A DNA stretch of 34,537 nt from Alphaproteobacteria bacterium (GTDB lineage: Bacteria; Pseudomonadota; Alphaproteobacteria; Micropepsales; Micropepsaceae): positions 1 through 34,537 of the forward strand of contig JAHFQC010000059.1 in assembly GCA_023259375.1 (NCBI GenBank). The letters are read 5' to 3'. The position numbers and the translations under genes are program-made. Positions 6,759-14,461 of the stretch are shown piece after piece; positions within the stretch are counted from its first letter, which is position 1, and each line of letters begins with the position of its first letter. The notes under the pieces were generated by a model. The model ran no database searches and was not told where the DNA came from. It saw nothing but the letters and a program-made list of their open reading frames with translations.

Positions 6759-8561
6759 TTACCTCTGCGGTACTGCCACAGCCGGGCCTTCGCACCACAG
6801 CGTCGTCAGCGGCACGCCGTGCTTGTCGATCATACGGGCGGCGTGGTCGTAGCCTTCCTGGACGGCGCGGTCGAAGCTTTTGAAATCGAGCGGGTCGACG
6901 CCTTCGAGCGCCGGTTCGAACAGGAAATCCGCCTCGTCACGGACCAAGCGGCGCTGCGCTTCCGATCCCACCGTGCCGGAGCGCATCAAGACATCGAAGA
7001 TCGACGGCGTGCCGCGCATGCGCTGCCAGATAAGGCGCCAGACCGGACGTTCGCCATAGCGGCTGTCGCGCACCGAAAAATCGATCTCGCCAGTGACGTC
7101 GGAGGCGATCAAGGGACCGATGCGGCGGGAGCGCATCAGATCCACGGGAAGATTGTTCATCACCCCGCCGTCGACCAGCAAATGCCCATGCGCATTGACC
7201 GGCGGCACGATGCCCGGCAGCGCCGCACTCGCCCGGAGCGCCCGCCACAAATACCCCGAGCAATGCTCGTGGATGCGGCCGGTGGTCAAATCGGAGGAAA
7301 TGCAGAAATACGGCCGCGCCAAGTCCTCAATGCGCAAACTGCCGAAATGCGTGCGCAACAGATCGGTCATCTTGCTGCCGCGCACCAGCGCGATCAGCGG
7401 CAGCGTGTAGTCGGACAGAGGCTTGGCGGTGACGAACGCGGCTTTCAGCCGGTCGGCGAGTTCTTCGCGGCTCCATTCGGCGGCCAGACCGGCAGCGACG
7501 ATGGCTCCCATCGAGACGCCGCCGAGATAATCGAACGGCACGCCCGCCTCTTCGAGCGCCTTGACGACGCCGATATGGGCAAAGCCGCGCGCCCCGCCGC
7601 CGCCGAGCACCAGCCCTACCGCACGGCCCGCAACGCAGCGCGCCAAGCGGCCGATGTCGCCGGAACGGCCTTGACGGATGTGATGATGGGTCTCGAACTG
7701 ATCGCTCTTGAGCGCGAAATGCTCCGGCAGTGCACCACCGCTGCCGTGGGTGTGCAAAAGCAGAAGCTCGGGACGGCCGCAGATGCGTTCCTTGGCAGTG
7801 CGGATCACGCCCGGCGGCAACGCCCGGTCGGCGCGGGCGAACAAATAGACGCGGTCGGCCTGACGGATGCACGCCTCGCTCCACGCCGAACCCGGCGCAT
7901 CGCCGCGATAGAAGACGACGTCATGCGCGGCTTCGAAGGTGTGAAACCATTCCGCCGACTGTCCCGCCGCGGAGACATCGAGCACGGCCGCCTTGGCGCC
8001 CATTTCGACCAGCGCGGCGGCAATGCGGTGCGCCACCGGTTCGCCCGCAAGCCCCTCCTGCAGCGGCACGATGGCGAAGGTTTTGGGACGGGTATGCTCG
8101 CGCGGAGCGCGGGTGGTTTCGATGAGGCGGCGGGCCATCACCCGCATCATGTCGATCATGATCCGCGGATGCTTGGCCACCAGTGCCTCAAATACCTTGG
8201 GGCCGATACGCAACAGTTCGCTGTCGCGCAAAGCGATGATCTCGGCGGAATGTTCTTCGGTGAAAAGGCTGACCTCGCCGACGGTCTCGCCGGGCGGCAC
8301 TTGCGCGATCAGGCGGCGGCTGCCGTCATGGTCGACCATCACCCCGAGCGAGCCGGTGACGACCAGAAACAGGGCCGTTTCGTTTTCGCTGTCGCGTTTC
8401 AATCGCGCCCCGCCCGGCAATCCGAACCAGCGCGCCTCGGCGACCAGACGGCGGATGGCGCCATCGGAAAGACCGGCCAGCAGCGCAAAGCGCTTCAGCC
8501 GTTCAACGAGATAGCGGGCGTGGTCCTGACCGGGGATCAGCGAGGACAGAAAAGGCAGCAT
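6759..8561 (-). CDS. Patatin-like phospholipase with cyclic-nucleotide-binding domain
   Basis: A 600-aa bacterial relative of neuropathy target esterase (NTE). Residues about 20-150 are a cyclic-nucleotide-binding domain (ALFLVVTGSLGVMVDHDG, then PPGETVGEVSLFTEEHSAEI), followed by a linker domain and a patatin domain from about residue 315. The patatin domain has the oxyanion loop GGGGARGFAHIG, the nucleophile elbow GGVSMGA with Ser350, and the dyad Asp464 in VDGGVMNNLP. The family hydrolyses phospholipid or lysophospholipid esters at the membrane. No transmembrane helix is evident. The ATG at 8561 has a clear Shine-Dalgarno (GAAGGACGG). It sits 24 nt after the SDR gene, so AKR, SDR and this gene look like one operon. 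Confidence 0.94.
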   Translation of the reverse strand: MLPFLSSLIPGQDHARYLVERLKRFALLAGLSDGAIRRLVAEARWFGLPGGARLKRDSENETALFLVVTGSLGVMVDHDGSRRLIAQVPPGETVGEVSLFTEEHSAEIIALRDSELLRIGPKVFEALVAKHPRIMIDMMRVMARRLIETTRAPREHTRPKTFAIVPLQEGLAGEPVAHRIAAALVEMGAKAAVLDVSAAGQSAEWFHTFEAAHDVVFYRGDAPGSAWSEACIRQADRVYLFARADRALPPGVIRTAKERICGRPELLLLHTHGSGGALPEHFALKSDQFETHHHIRQGRSGDIGRLARCVAGRAVGLVLGGGGARGFAHIGVVKALEEAGVPFDYLGGVSMGAIVAAGLAAEWSREELADRLKAAFVTAKPLSDYTLPLIALVRGSKMTDLLRTHFGSLRIEDLARPYFCISSDLTTGRIHEHCSGYLWRALRASAALPGIVPPVNAHGHLLVDGGVMNNLPVDLMRSRRIGPLIASDVTGEIDFSVRDSRYGERPVWRLIWQRMRGTPSIFDVLMRSGTVGSEAQRRLVRDEADFLFEPALEGVDPLDFKSFDRAVQEGYDHAARMIDKHGVPLTTLWCEGPAVAVPQR

Positions 8562-8585
8562 CCGTCCTTCTCTCGAGATGCCCCG

Positions 8586-9371
8586 CTACCATGCCGTCCA
8601 GCCGCCATCGACCGCAAGAGCGGCGCCGGTTACAAAACTGGATGCCTTGGTGGCAAGAAACAGCAACGGACCGGCAATCTCGTCGGCGCGGCCGAAACGG
8701 TTGAGCATGGTCTTGCCCGCCAATCGCGCCGCGAAGGCGGGATCGTCGTCGGAAACTTGCGGCCGCGGAAACGGCCCCGGCACCAGCGCGTTGACGCGGA
8801 TGCTGTCGGCCGCGAATTCCGCAGCGAGATGGCGGGTTAGCTGCAACAGCGCCGCCTTGGCCGGACCGTAATGGAAGGGACTGGACTGCTCCGGCTTGGC
8901 GTAGATCCGCTTGTCGGGCGACACCACGCCGTACATGGAGGCGATGTTGACGATCCGTGCTTCGCCCGCCACGGCGGCCGCCTTCTTCAACGCCGGAAGC
9001 GCAGCCCGGGCAGCCTCGAACACGGCGGTCACGCCGGAAGCATAGGTGACGGCAAAATCGGCCGGCTCCAGCGCCGCGAACGGCTTGCCCTGCATCAGGA
9101 TGGCGTTGTTGACCAGCACATCGAGACGCGCGCGCGAGGTGAAGAAGGCGCGCACCGCTTGGGTGTCGGCAACATCGAACGGCGCCACTTCGGACGAAAT
9201 GCCATCGGCCTTGAGCTCGGCGGCATAGGCTTCGAGTTTTTCGCGGCTGCGGCCGTTGAGGATCACATGCGCTCCGGCCTCGCCGAGAATACGGGCCATC
9301 GGACGGCCGAGATGGCCGGCGGCTCCGGAAACGAATGCAACGGCGCCATCGAGGCGGAACAGGTCTTTCAT
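8586..9371 (-). CDS. SDR family oxidoreductase, PtmA-like
   Basis: A 261-aa short-chain dehydrogenase/reductase. The cofactor loop is VSGAAGHLGRP, the NNA motif is LVNNAIL, and the active site is Ser in VNIASMYG with the YGPAK (Tyr-x3-Lys) motif; the C-terminus ends in VTGAALAVDGGWTAW. It resembles the PtmA-type reductases of nonulosonic-acid and glycan-modification loci (FRLDGAVAFVSGAAGHLG, IRVNALVPGPFP), but no NeuB- or CMP-transferase-like gene lies in the window. ATG 9371 overlaps the AKR stop as ATGA, so the two are translationally coupled; longer starts (9383, 9443) would run into the AKR gene. Substrate is unknown. Confidence 0.9.
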   Translation of the reverse strand: MKDLFRLDGAVAFVSGAAGHLGRPMARILGEAGAHVILNGRSREKLEAYAAELKADGISSEVAPFDVADTQAVRAFFTSRARLDVLVNNAILMQGKPFAALEPADFAVTYASGVTAVFEAARAALPALKKAAAVAGEARIVNIASMYGVVSPDKRIYAKPEQSSPFHYGPAKAALLQLTRHLAAEFAADSIRVNALVPGPFPRPQVSDDDPAFAARLAGKTMLNRFGRADEIAGPLLFLATKASSFVTGAALAVDGGWTAW

Positions 9372-10276
9372 TTCTTCGGCCATAACGCAGGATTGAGAAG
9401 CTGTTCGGGACAATGCGGCAGACGCTTTTCGACCAGACGGCATTCCGCCGGGGTCAGCGGCGGATTGCGCATCAGGCGCAGGTTTTCTTCAAGCTGGGTT
9501 TCGGTTTCGAGCCCGATCACCACACCGTTGATGAACGCCTGACCGCGGGCGTAGGCCATGCAAAGATCGGCGGCACTGTCGCGGCCAAGCTCGCGCACCA
9601 GAGCGTCGATACCGGCAAGCACCGCCGCCGGATCGACACCATCGATTACCGGCCACACCGACGGATCGCCGGCGGCGAGCAGACCTTGAAGGAGTACCGA
9701 ACGGACATGCACCGTCACGTCGGGACGGGCGGTCAGCGCATCGACAATCCCGGCCCAGCGCCAATCGAGAAGGTTGAACGGCAACTGGATGTGCTGCACG
9801 TCGGGGCATTCGAGCGCCGCGGCCGCTTCCGCGGGCGACTGCACCGACACGCCCAATTTTCCGATCACGCCGGTAGCCTTGTAAGCGAGTAGCCGCTGCC
9901 AGAGAACGCCGCCGAATTGGGTCCGGTGCACCGCCCGGTGCAGCAACAGGCAATCGAGCCGGCCGGTCCGCAAAGCGACACAAGATTGCGCCACCGACGC
10001 CTCGACCGCCGCCACCACGTCGGCCGGCGCGGCAATTTCAGCCAAGTCATTCAGCGGGCTCAGCTTTGTCACAATGAACACGGGCTGGCCGGAGAGCGCC
10101 TCCCCCAGCCTTTCCTCGGCATCGCCATAAGCATGGGCGGTATCGAAGCAGCGGATTCCGGCTGCCACGGCCCGGCGGACCAGTGCGACAGCGGCTTCCC
10201 GGCTGGGTTTTCCGGTGCGATTTGCCGCGCCGTAGGGCAAGCCAAGCTGGACGGTGCCCAGGACAAATTCGGCCAT
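9368..10276 (-). CDS. Aldo/keto reductase
   Basis: A 302-aa TIM-barrel NADPH oxidoreductase. The opening FVLGTVQLGLPYGAANRTGKPS is characteristic of AKRs often found in nucleotide-sugar and sialic-acid-type clusters. The catalytic tetrad is visible: Asp and Tyr in CFDTAHAYGDAE, Lys in FIVTKLSP and His in DCLLLHRAVH. It is first in the minus-strand run AKR-SDR-patatin, with an ATGA overlap to the SDR. The start at 10276 has GGAAG upstream, set in a perfect CTTCCGGAAG palindrome (10284-10293). The pairing with a PtmA-like SDR suggests a two-step redox conversion of a sugar or polyol, but that is inference. Confidence 0.92.
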   Translation of the reverse strand: MAEFVLGTVQLGLPYGAANRTGKPSREAAVALVRRAVAAGIRCFDTAHAYGDAEERLGEALSGQPVFIVTKLSPLNDLAEIAAPADVVAAVEASVAQSCVALRTGRLDCLLLHRAVHRTQFGGVLWQRLLAYKATGVIGKLGVSVQSPAEAAAALECPDVQHIQLPFNLLDWRWAGIVDALTARPDVTVHVRSVLLQGLLAAGDPSVWPVIDGVDPAAVLAGIDALVRELGRDSAADLCMAYARGQAFINGVVIGLETETQLEENLRLMRNPPLTPAECRLVEKRLPHCPEQLLNPALWPKK

Positions 10277-10491
10277 GACGGAGCTTCCGGAAGGGCGTCG
10301 TCACGCTGGCACCACATGGTTAAGAAGAGCTTACGGATGGGTTGCAACCAGTGGCAGCGATGCGGCACCGTAATCGTCGTATTTTTGGCAGATTCGACGC
10401 AGGTCTCCGCCATAATAAAGTTGCATAGTAGATCAAGATGCGCGATGCGGGCGCCGCGCGGTGCTTCGCGCTACAGCTAGGTGAGGAATCC

Positions 10492-11775
10492 ATGAGCAAA
10501 AGTTTGTTGCGGGCTGCGCTGGTCGCCTGCCTTCCGTTCTATGCGATGGCACTGACCGTTGCCACGATGCCGGCGCAAGCCGCGGATAAGGAAAAGGCCG
10601 ATACGCCGCGGCCGAGTAAGTCGATCGCGAAGCCCATCAGCGAATGCAAGAAGGCGCTTGATGCGAAGGACTATCCCACCGCCATCGCCCAGTGCAGCGA
10701 CGCGAAGAGCAAGCCCGACCTGACGGACTACGACAACTATCTGATCAACCGCTTCCTGGGCGTGGCCTATTATCAGACCAACGATCGCGTGAAGGCCGGC
10801 GAAGCCTTTACCGCCGTGGTCAAGAATCCCGCGACGCCGGCCGAAGACCGTTCGGGCATGCTCGCGGCCGCGATCCAGCTCGCTGCCGACGCCAACAAGG
10901 GAGACGAGGTCGCCGAACTGGCCAAGATTGCGATCGACTCCAAGACGACCAATCCCGACCTCTTCGCTCCCATCGCGCAGTTCTATTACGGGAAGAACGA
11001 CACCGCGAACACGATCCTCTACGCGCAGAAGGGCATCGATCTGGCCACGGCGGAAGGCAAAGTCCCGCAGTACGGCCTCTATCAGCTCCTGACCTTCTCC
11101 TATGACAAGGCCAAGGACCGCGCCAACGAGATCAAAGGCCTGACGCTGATGGCCCGCGATTACGGCAAGGCGGAAGACTGGAAGTATCTGCTCGACTTCT
11201 CGCTCGAATTCCTGCCGAAGGGCAACAAAAACGCCGCCGCCATCGCCGCGCTCGACATCTATCGCCTGCGCCTTCTGGTCGGCGCCGATTGGTCGTCGTC
11301 GAACTTCCTCGAAGCCGCCGATGCCGCCGACTCCGTCAAAGTCTTCGGTGACGAACGCACCTTCCTGCAGATGGGCATCCAGAAGGGCGTGTTCAATCAA
11401 GCCAAGGTCGGCGCGCTGGTCGCCAAGAACAACGCCGATGCCAAGAAGGACGAGCCGGTCCTGCCGCAGATCGAAAAGATGGCCAAGGACGGCAAAGCCC
11501 TGACCAGCGTCGCGGAAGCCTATTATGGCTATGCCCGCTATGCCGACGCCATCCGCGCCGCCCAGAACGCTATCAAGGCCGGTGGTCCGTATGTTGCGGA
11601 AGCCAAGCTGGTTCTCGCCATGTCGCAGACCCGCCAGGGTGACGAGGCCGGCGCCAAGCAGACGCTGACCGGCTTCACCGGCGATCCGGCCCTGGTTCGC
11701 GTGTCCGAGTTGTGGATGACCTACCTCACTCGCCGCCCGGCTGCTCCGGCCACTCCGGCCGCACCGGCGAAGTAA
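10492..11775 (+). CDS. Exported TPR-like helical repeat protein
   Basis: A 427-aa periplasmic protein. It begins with a signal peptide (basic SKSLLR, hydrophobic core to residue 32, cleavage at AQA-ADKEK). The rest is an all-helical repeat solenoid: CKKALDAKDYPTAIAQCSDA, RFLGVAYYQTNDRVKAGEAF and YYGYARYADAIRAAQNAI are TPR-like pairs, so it likely scaffolds envelope proteins. It ends in an Ala/Pro tail (RRPAAPATPAAPAK). ATG 10492 has an AGGTGAGG Shine-Dalgarno; an earlier in-frame ATG at 10438 was rejected. It is divergent from AKR across a 215-bp gap and is followed by a strong terminator. A partial sigma-54-like element (TGGCA at 10386, GC at 10399-10400) lies upstream, but its -12 half is poor. 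Confidence 0.85.
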   Translation: MSKSLLRAALVACLPFYAMALTVATMPAQAADKEKADTPRPSKSIAKPISECKKALDAKDYPTAIAQCSDAKSKPDLTDYDNYLINRFLGVAYYQTNDRVKAGEAFTAVVKNPATPAEDRSGMLAAAIQLAADANKGDEVAELAKIAIDSKTTNPDLFAPIAQFYYGKNDTANTILYAQKGIDLATAEGKVPQYGLYQLLTFSYDKAKDRANEIKGLTLMARDYGKAEDWKYLLDFSLEFLPKGNKNAAAIAALDIYRLRLLVGADWSSSNFLEAADAADSVKVFGDERTFLQMGIQKGVFNQAKVGALVAKNNADAKKDEPVLPQIEKMAKDGKALTSVAEAYYGYARYADAIRAAQNAIKAGGPYVAEAKLVLAMSQTRQGDEAGAKQTLTGFTGDPALVRVSELWMTYLTRRPAAPATPAAPAK

Positions 11776-11788
11776 TTATTTGAATCAA

Positions 11789-11826
11789 CCGGGTGCCTCC
11801 ACCTCAGGGGCACCCGGCTTTTTTTT
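11789..11826 (+). terminator. Intrinsic terminator
   Basis: CCGGGTGCC (11789-11797) pairs with GGCACCCGG (11809-11817) around an 11-nt loop and is followed by an uninterrupted T8 run (11819-11826). It ends the TPR-protein transcript 13 nt after its stop codon, so the membrane-protein genes downstream need a separate promoter. Confidence 0.95.
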
Positions 11827-11897
11827 GCCTGCATACTCTACTTCTGGTTTTCCTCACGCGCTTCCGCCCGACTACCGGACCAGCGCTCCTCGGGCCG

Positions 11898-12446
11898 ATG
11901 TTCGCTTTCCTGCCCTCGCTCATTTTCTTCGCGCTGGCGCCGATGTCGGTCAGCCTCGCATTGTGGCTGGCGTTCGCAGCGGCCTTCGCGGTCGGCATCC
12001 GCGCTTTCGGCGCCACCCGGAAAATCCGCCTGTTCGATGCCGCCGGTCTGGTCCTGTTCGGCCCTTTGGCGCTCTACACCGGCTTTGTTGCATCCGATTT
12101 CGGCGCCGCCGGCGCCGCTCTGGTGCTGGAGGTCGGATTTCTGGCTGCCATTCTGTGGTCGATGGCAACGCGCCGCCCCTTCACCAGCCAGTATAGCTGG
12201 CTTAGGGGACAGCATCCGCCCGAACTCGCCGCTCGCGCGCACCTCTTGCTGACGGCCATCTGGGCCACGGTTTACGCCGCTTTGGCCGGTCTCAGCGCCT
12301 TTTCCGTGGTGCTGCACCAGATGTCGCCCGGGTGGGCCGCCCTATTAGGGCTATTGCTGTTCGTGGCGACACTTACCTTTACTTGGCAATTCGGCGCATA
12401 TATCGACAAGCACGGCGGCATGATCCCGCTGATCCGGCGGAAATAA
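11898..12446 (+). CDS. Polytopic membrane protein, unknown
   Basis: A 182-aa protein with about five or six hydrophobic helices (FLPSLIFFALAPMSVSLALWL, AGLVLFGPLALYTGFV, ALVLEVGFLAAILWS, AHLLLTAIWATVYAALAGL, WAALLGLLLFVATLTF) and a basic end PLIRRK. ATRRPFTSQYSWL between helices is the only motif-like loop. I do not recognise the family; the neighbouring YciB-like gene 10 nt downstream suggests an envelope or septation-related job, which is only guilt by association. A start at 11793 is possible in frame but lies inside the terminator stem; ATG 11898 is chosen, though it has no clear Shine-Dalgarno. Confidence 0.75.
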   Translation: MFAFLPSLIFFALAPMSVSLALWLAFAAAFAVGIRAFGATRKIRLFDAAGLVLFGPLALYTGFVASDFGAAGAALVLEVGFLAAILWSMATRRPFTSQYSWLRGQHPPELAARAHLLLTAIWATVYAALAGLSAFSVVLHQMSPGWAALLGLLLFVATLTFTWQFGAYIDKHGGMIPLIRRK

Positions 12447-12456
12447 AGGAATTGTC

Positions 12457-13050
12457 ATGATTGTCCTCAGGGCCCTCGTACCGATCGCGCGGGACCTGGC
12501 GGGGACATTCCTCTTCGTCGCCCTGTTTTTCCTCACCGATATCTATATCGCCACGGCCTGCGGCATCTCGCTGGTGGTCATCCAGACGATCTGGTCGCTC
12601 GTGCGCAAGAAGCCGATCGGCGCGCTGCAATGGCTGAGCCTCGTCCTAATCAGCTGCTTTGGCGGCGCCACCATCCTTTTCCACTGGCCCTATTTCATCA
12701 TGGTCAAGCCGTCGATCCTGTGGCTGGCGCTTGGCGCGGTGATGCTGCGGCGGGACTGGATGGCGCCTTACCTGCCGGCGATCGTCACCGAAAATCTTGA
12801 CGACCGTCTCATCGTGCGCGCCGGGTACGCCTATGCGGCATTGATGTTCGCTCTCGCGATCGTCAATTTGCTTGTGGTTGGACTGGCCGTCGTCGAGATC
12901 GTCTCCCAGAAGTTCTGGGCCGTCTACGCGCTGCTAGGCCCGACGGCCGCGCAAGGCGTGCTGCTCGTCATGTTTTACTTCCGCTTCCGCAAACGCATTC
13001 TGGTGCGCATACGCCAGCGCAAAGCCGCTGCCGCCCAGTCGGCGGCGTGA
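12457..13050 (+). CDS. YciB/IspZ-like inner membrane septation protein
   Basis: A 197-aa protein with about five transmembrane helices. The block ALQWLSLVLISCFGGATILFH followed by YFIMVKPSILWLALG matches the YciB (intracellular septation protein A) family, as does DIYIATACGISLVVIQTI in the second helix. YciB family proteins sit in the inner membrane and help link envelope synthesis and division. The C-terminus is basic (RKRILVRIRQRKAA). ATG 12457 follows an AAAGGA Shine-Dalgarno and is 10 nt from the upstream gene, so the two are cotranscribed. The C-terminal half is less typical than the N-terminal half. Confidence 0.82.
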   Translation: MIVLRALVPIARDLAGTFLFVALFFLTDIYIATACGISLVVIQTIWSLVRKKPIGALQWLSLVLISCFGGATILFHWPYFIMVKPSILWLALGAVMLRRDWMAPYLPAIVTENLDDRLIVRAGYAYAALMFALAIVNLLVVGLAVVEIVSQKFWAVYALLGPTAAQGVLLVMFYFRFRKRILVRIRQRKAAAAQSAA

Positions 13051-13291
13051 TCCGGCGCCGGAATGGTTGCGTGAACGCCACGGTTCCAAATCTTCCGACA
13101 TTGGCAACCCGCGCTTAATCAGACCTTCGTCCCAGCCATCTATATTTGTCCCGGCGCCGTGCTATGTGGTGCGCGTGGATGACCGGTCACATGGATTCGG
13201 CAGACCGCCAGCGTAAACTGAAATCGAACGTCGTTACGGGTTGGTATCGGCAGCGGAATGGGAGCAGCGGGCTTACGGTTCCTGCAATGAG

Positions 13292-13954
13292 GTGCATTCA
13301 ACACGCTTGATCGCTCGCGCCGCGGTGTGCGCGTTTCTCGGACTGGCCGTCGCCGGATGCGCCGGACTGTTCGGACCTTCCCATCCCGATCCGGCGGCTC
13401 GCATGCCGGCCCTGGAAAAGCGCATCTTCGCTTTGGTGGCCGAGACCCGTCACAAGACCGATTCTCATGCCCGCACACTGGCGCTCGACCCGGCGCTCAC
13501 CGATGTCGCCCGCAAGCGCAGCGCCGAGATGGCCAAGGCCGACTCGTTCATCATCGGCGGCGATCCGCATGTCGCAGCAAGCCTGTTGATGGCCGCCGAC
13601 GCCAAGTTCCAGGGCCTAGTCGGCGAGAACGTCGCCGCGCAGCATTTCACGCCCGGCCAGGATATCGACGTCGAAGCCTTCGCCAAGCGCTTTGTCGACA
13701 GTTGGGCTGCCTCCAAACCGCATCTCGAAAACCTTTCGTTCGCCGATTACGACCGAACCGGTGTCGGCGCGGCGTTGAACGCCGATACGATCTACGTCGC
13801 CCAGATCTTCACCACCAATCTCGGTATGGGCGGGCGGAGCGAACAGGCGTCGCCGAACGTTCAAACCGTGCCCTCTCCGCGCGAAGGCAAGGAGAAGACC
13901 AAAGCTGACCCCGATCTTCGGGGGGCCATCGTGCCGGGGCCGACGACCAAGTAG
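13292..13954 (+). CDS. CAP/SCP-domain lipoprotein
   Basis: About 220 aa. The N-terminus is a lipoprotein signal with lipobox LAVAGCAG, so it should be lipid-anchored in the periplasm. Residues about 40-185 form a CAP (SCP/PR-1) domain: LDPALTDVARKRSAEMAKAD is helix 1, followed by a His in GDPHVAA, Glu in LVGENVAAQ and His in WAASKPHLENL, the usual His-Glu-His cleft. The tail is Pro/Lys-rich. The start is uncertain: GTG 13292, TTG 13307 (with GAGGTG 12 nt upstream) and TTG 13241 are possible, and no in-frame ATG precedes the signal peptide. It is 7 nt upstream of the DUF962 gene. Role in bacteria is poorly known. Confidence 0.82.
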   Translation: MHSTRLIARAAVCAFLGLAVAGCAGLFGPSHPDPAARMPALEKRIFALVAETRHKTDSHARTLALDPALTDVARKRSAEMAKADSFIIGGDPHVAASLLMAADAKFQGLVGENVAAQHFTPGQDIDVEAFAKRFVDSWAASKPHLENLSFADYDRTGVGAALNADTIYVAQIFTTNLGMGGRSEQASPNVQTVPSPREGKEKTKADPDLRGAIVPGPTTK

Positions 13955-13961
13955 GTGGAAG

Positions 13962-14321
13962 ATGACAGACAAGACACGCATCACCGACTACGAGGCGTTC
14001 TGGCTGTTTTATCTTCGCGAACACGCGGACCCGCGTACCCGCGCCCTGCACTATTTCGGCACTTTCGTCGCCGTGTTCGGCCTGGTGGTCGGCAGCGTGC
14101 TCGGCCAGCCCTGGTTCCTGATCGGCGTGCCGATCGCCGGGTACGGGCCGGCCTGGATCGCCCACTTCTTCATCGAGAAGAACCGCCCCGCCACCTTCCA
14201 GTATCCGCTGTGGTCGCTGGCGTCGGATTTCCGCATGTCCTGGACTTGGGCGACCGGCCAGCTCGACGACGATCTCAAGCGCGCCGGTGTCATTGCGGGT
14301 CAAATCCCCCATCAGCGCTAA
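13962..14321 (+). CDS. DUF962/Mpo1-like membrane protein
   Basis: A 119-aa small membrane protein. YEAFWLFYLREHADPRTRALHYFGTFVAVFGL, then GYGPAWIAHFFIEKNRPATFQYPLWSLASDFRMSW, is the signature of the DUF962 family related to yeast Mpo1, an iron-dependent dioxygenase of 2-hydroxy fatty acids. The conserved His residues (HYFG, AHFF) needed for metal binding are present. Two hydrophobic helices flank the loop. The ATG at 13962 has an AGGTGGAAG Shine-Dalgarno overlapping the preceding stop region; cotranscription with the CAP lipoprotein is likely. Enzymatic activity of the bacterial form is inferred from the yeast protein. Confidence 0.88.
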   Translation: MTDKTRITDYEAFWLFYLREHADPRTRALHYFGTFVAVFGLVVGSVLGQPWFLIGVPIAGYGPAWIAHFFIEKNRPATFQYPLWSLASDFRMSWTWATGQLDDDLKRAGVIAGQIPHQR

Positions 14322-14406
14322 CGGACTCTTAAATCCTCTGAGCGGATTCTAACCAGGAGGACCGCGGAGATTGCCGCGTACACTCCATTGCATCCCTTCC
14401 TTTACA

Positions 14407-14435
14407 CCACATGTGGGTACATTTACCTTATGTGG
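14407..14435. promoter_or_regulatory. CCACATGTGG palindrome with ATGTGG repeat upstream of podJ-like gene
   Basis: A perfect 10-bp palindrome CCACATGTGG (14407-14416) is followed by a second ATGTGG half-site at 14430-14435, 27-55 bp before the chosen start at 14462. This is operator-like spacing. No CtrA box (TTAA-N7-TTAA) is seen in the gap. Confidence 0.3.
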
Positions 14436-14461
14436 GGGGAAGAACCGCTACGAGAGACGAA

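Noticed and set aside
6819-8840. 673-aa plus-strand ORF opposite the patatin gene
   Set aside because: Long open frames opposite GC-rich genes are common here; this one has no domain and the minus-strand gene has all catalytic motifs.
10386-10400. Second sigma-54 promoter (TGGCA...GC) before the TPR protein gene
   Set aside because: GG-N10-GC spacing fits, but the -12 half is ACGC in place of TTGC, so the match is weak and could be chance.
13164-13324. 43-aa ORF upstream of the CAP lipoprotein
   Set aside because: No Shine-Dalgarno, no recognisable sequence, and it runs into the lipoprotein coding region in another frame.
14322-14361. Hairpin after DUF962 (AATCC/GGATT) as terminator or CtrA site
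   Set aside because: The stem is only five or six pairs with a bulge and no T-run, and the TTAA-N7-TTAA spacing of a CtrA box is absent.
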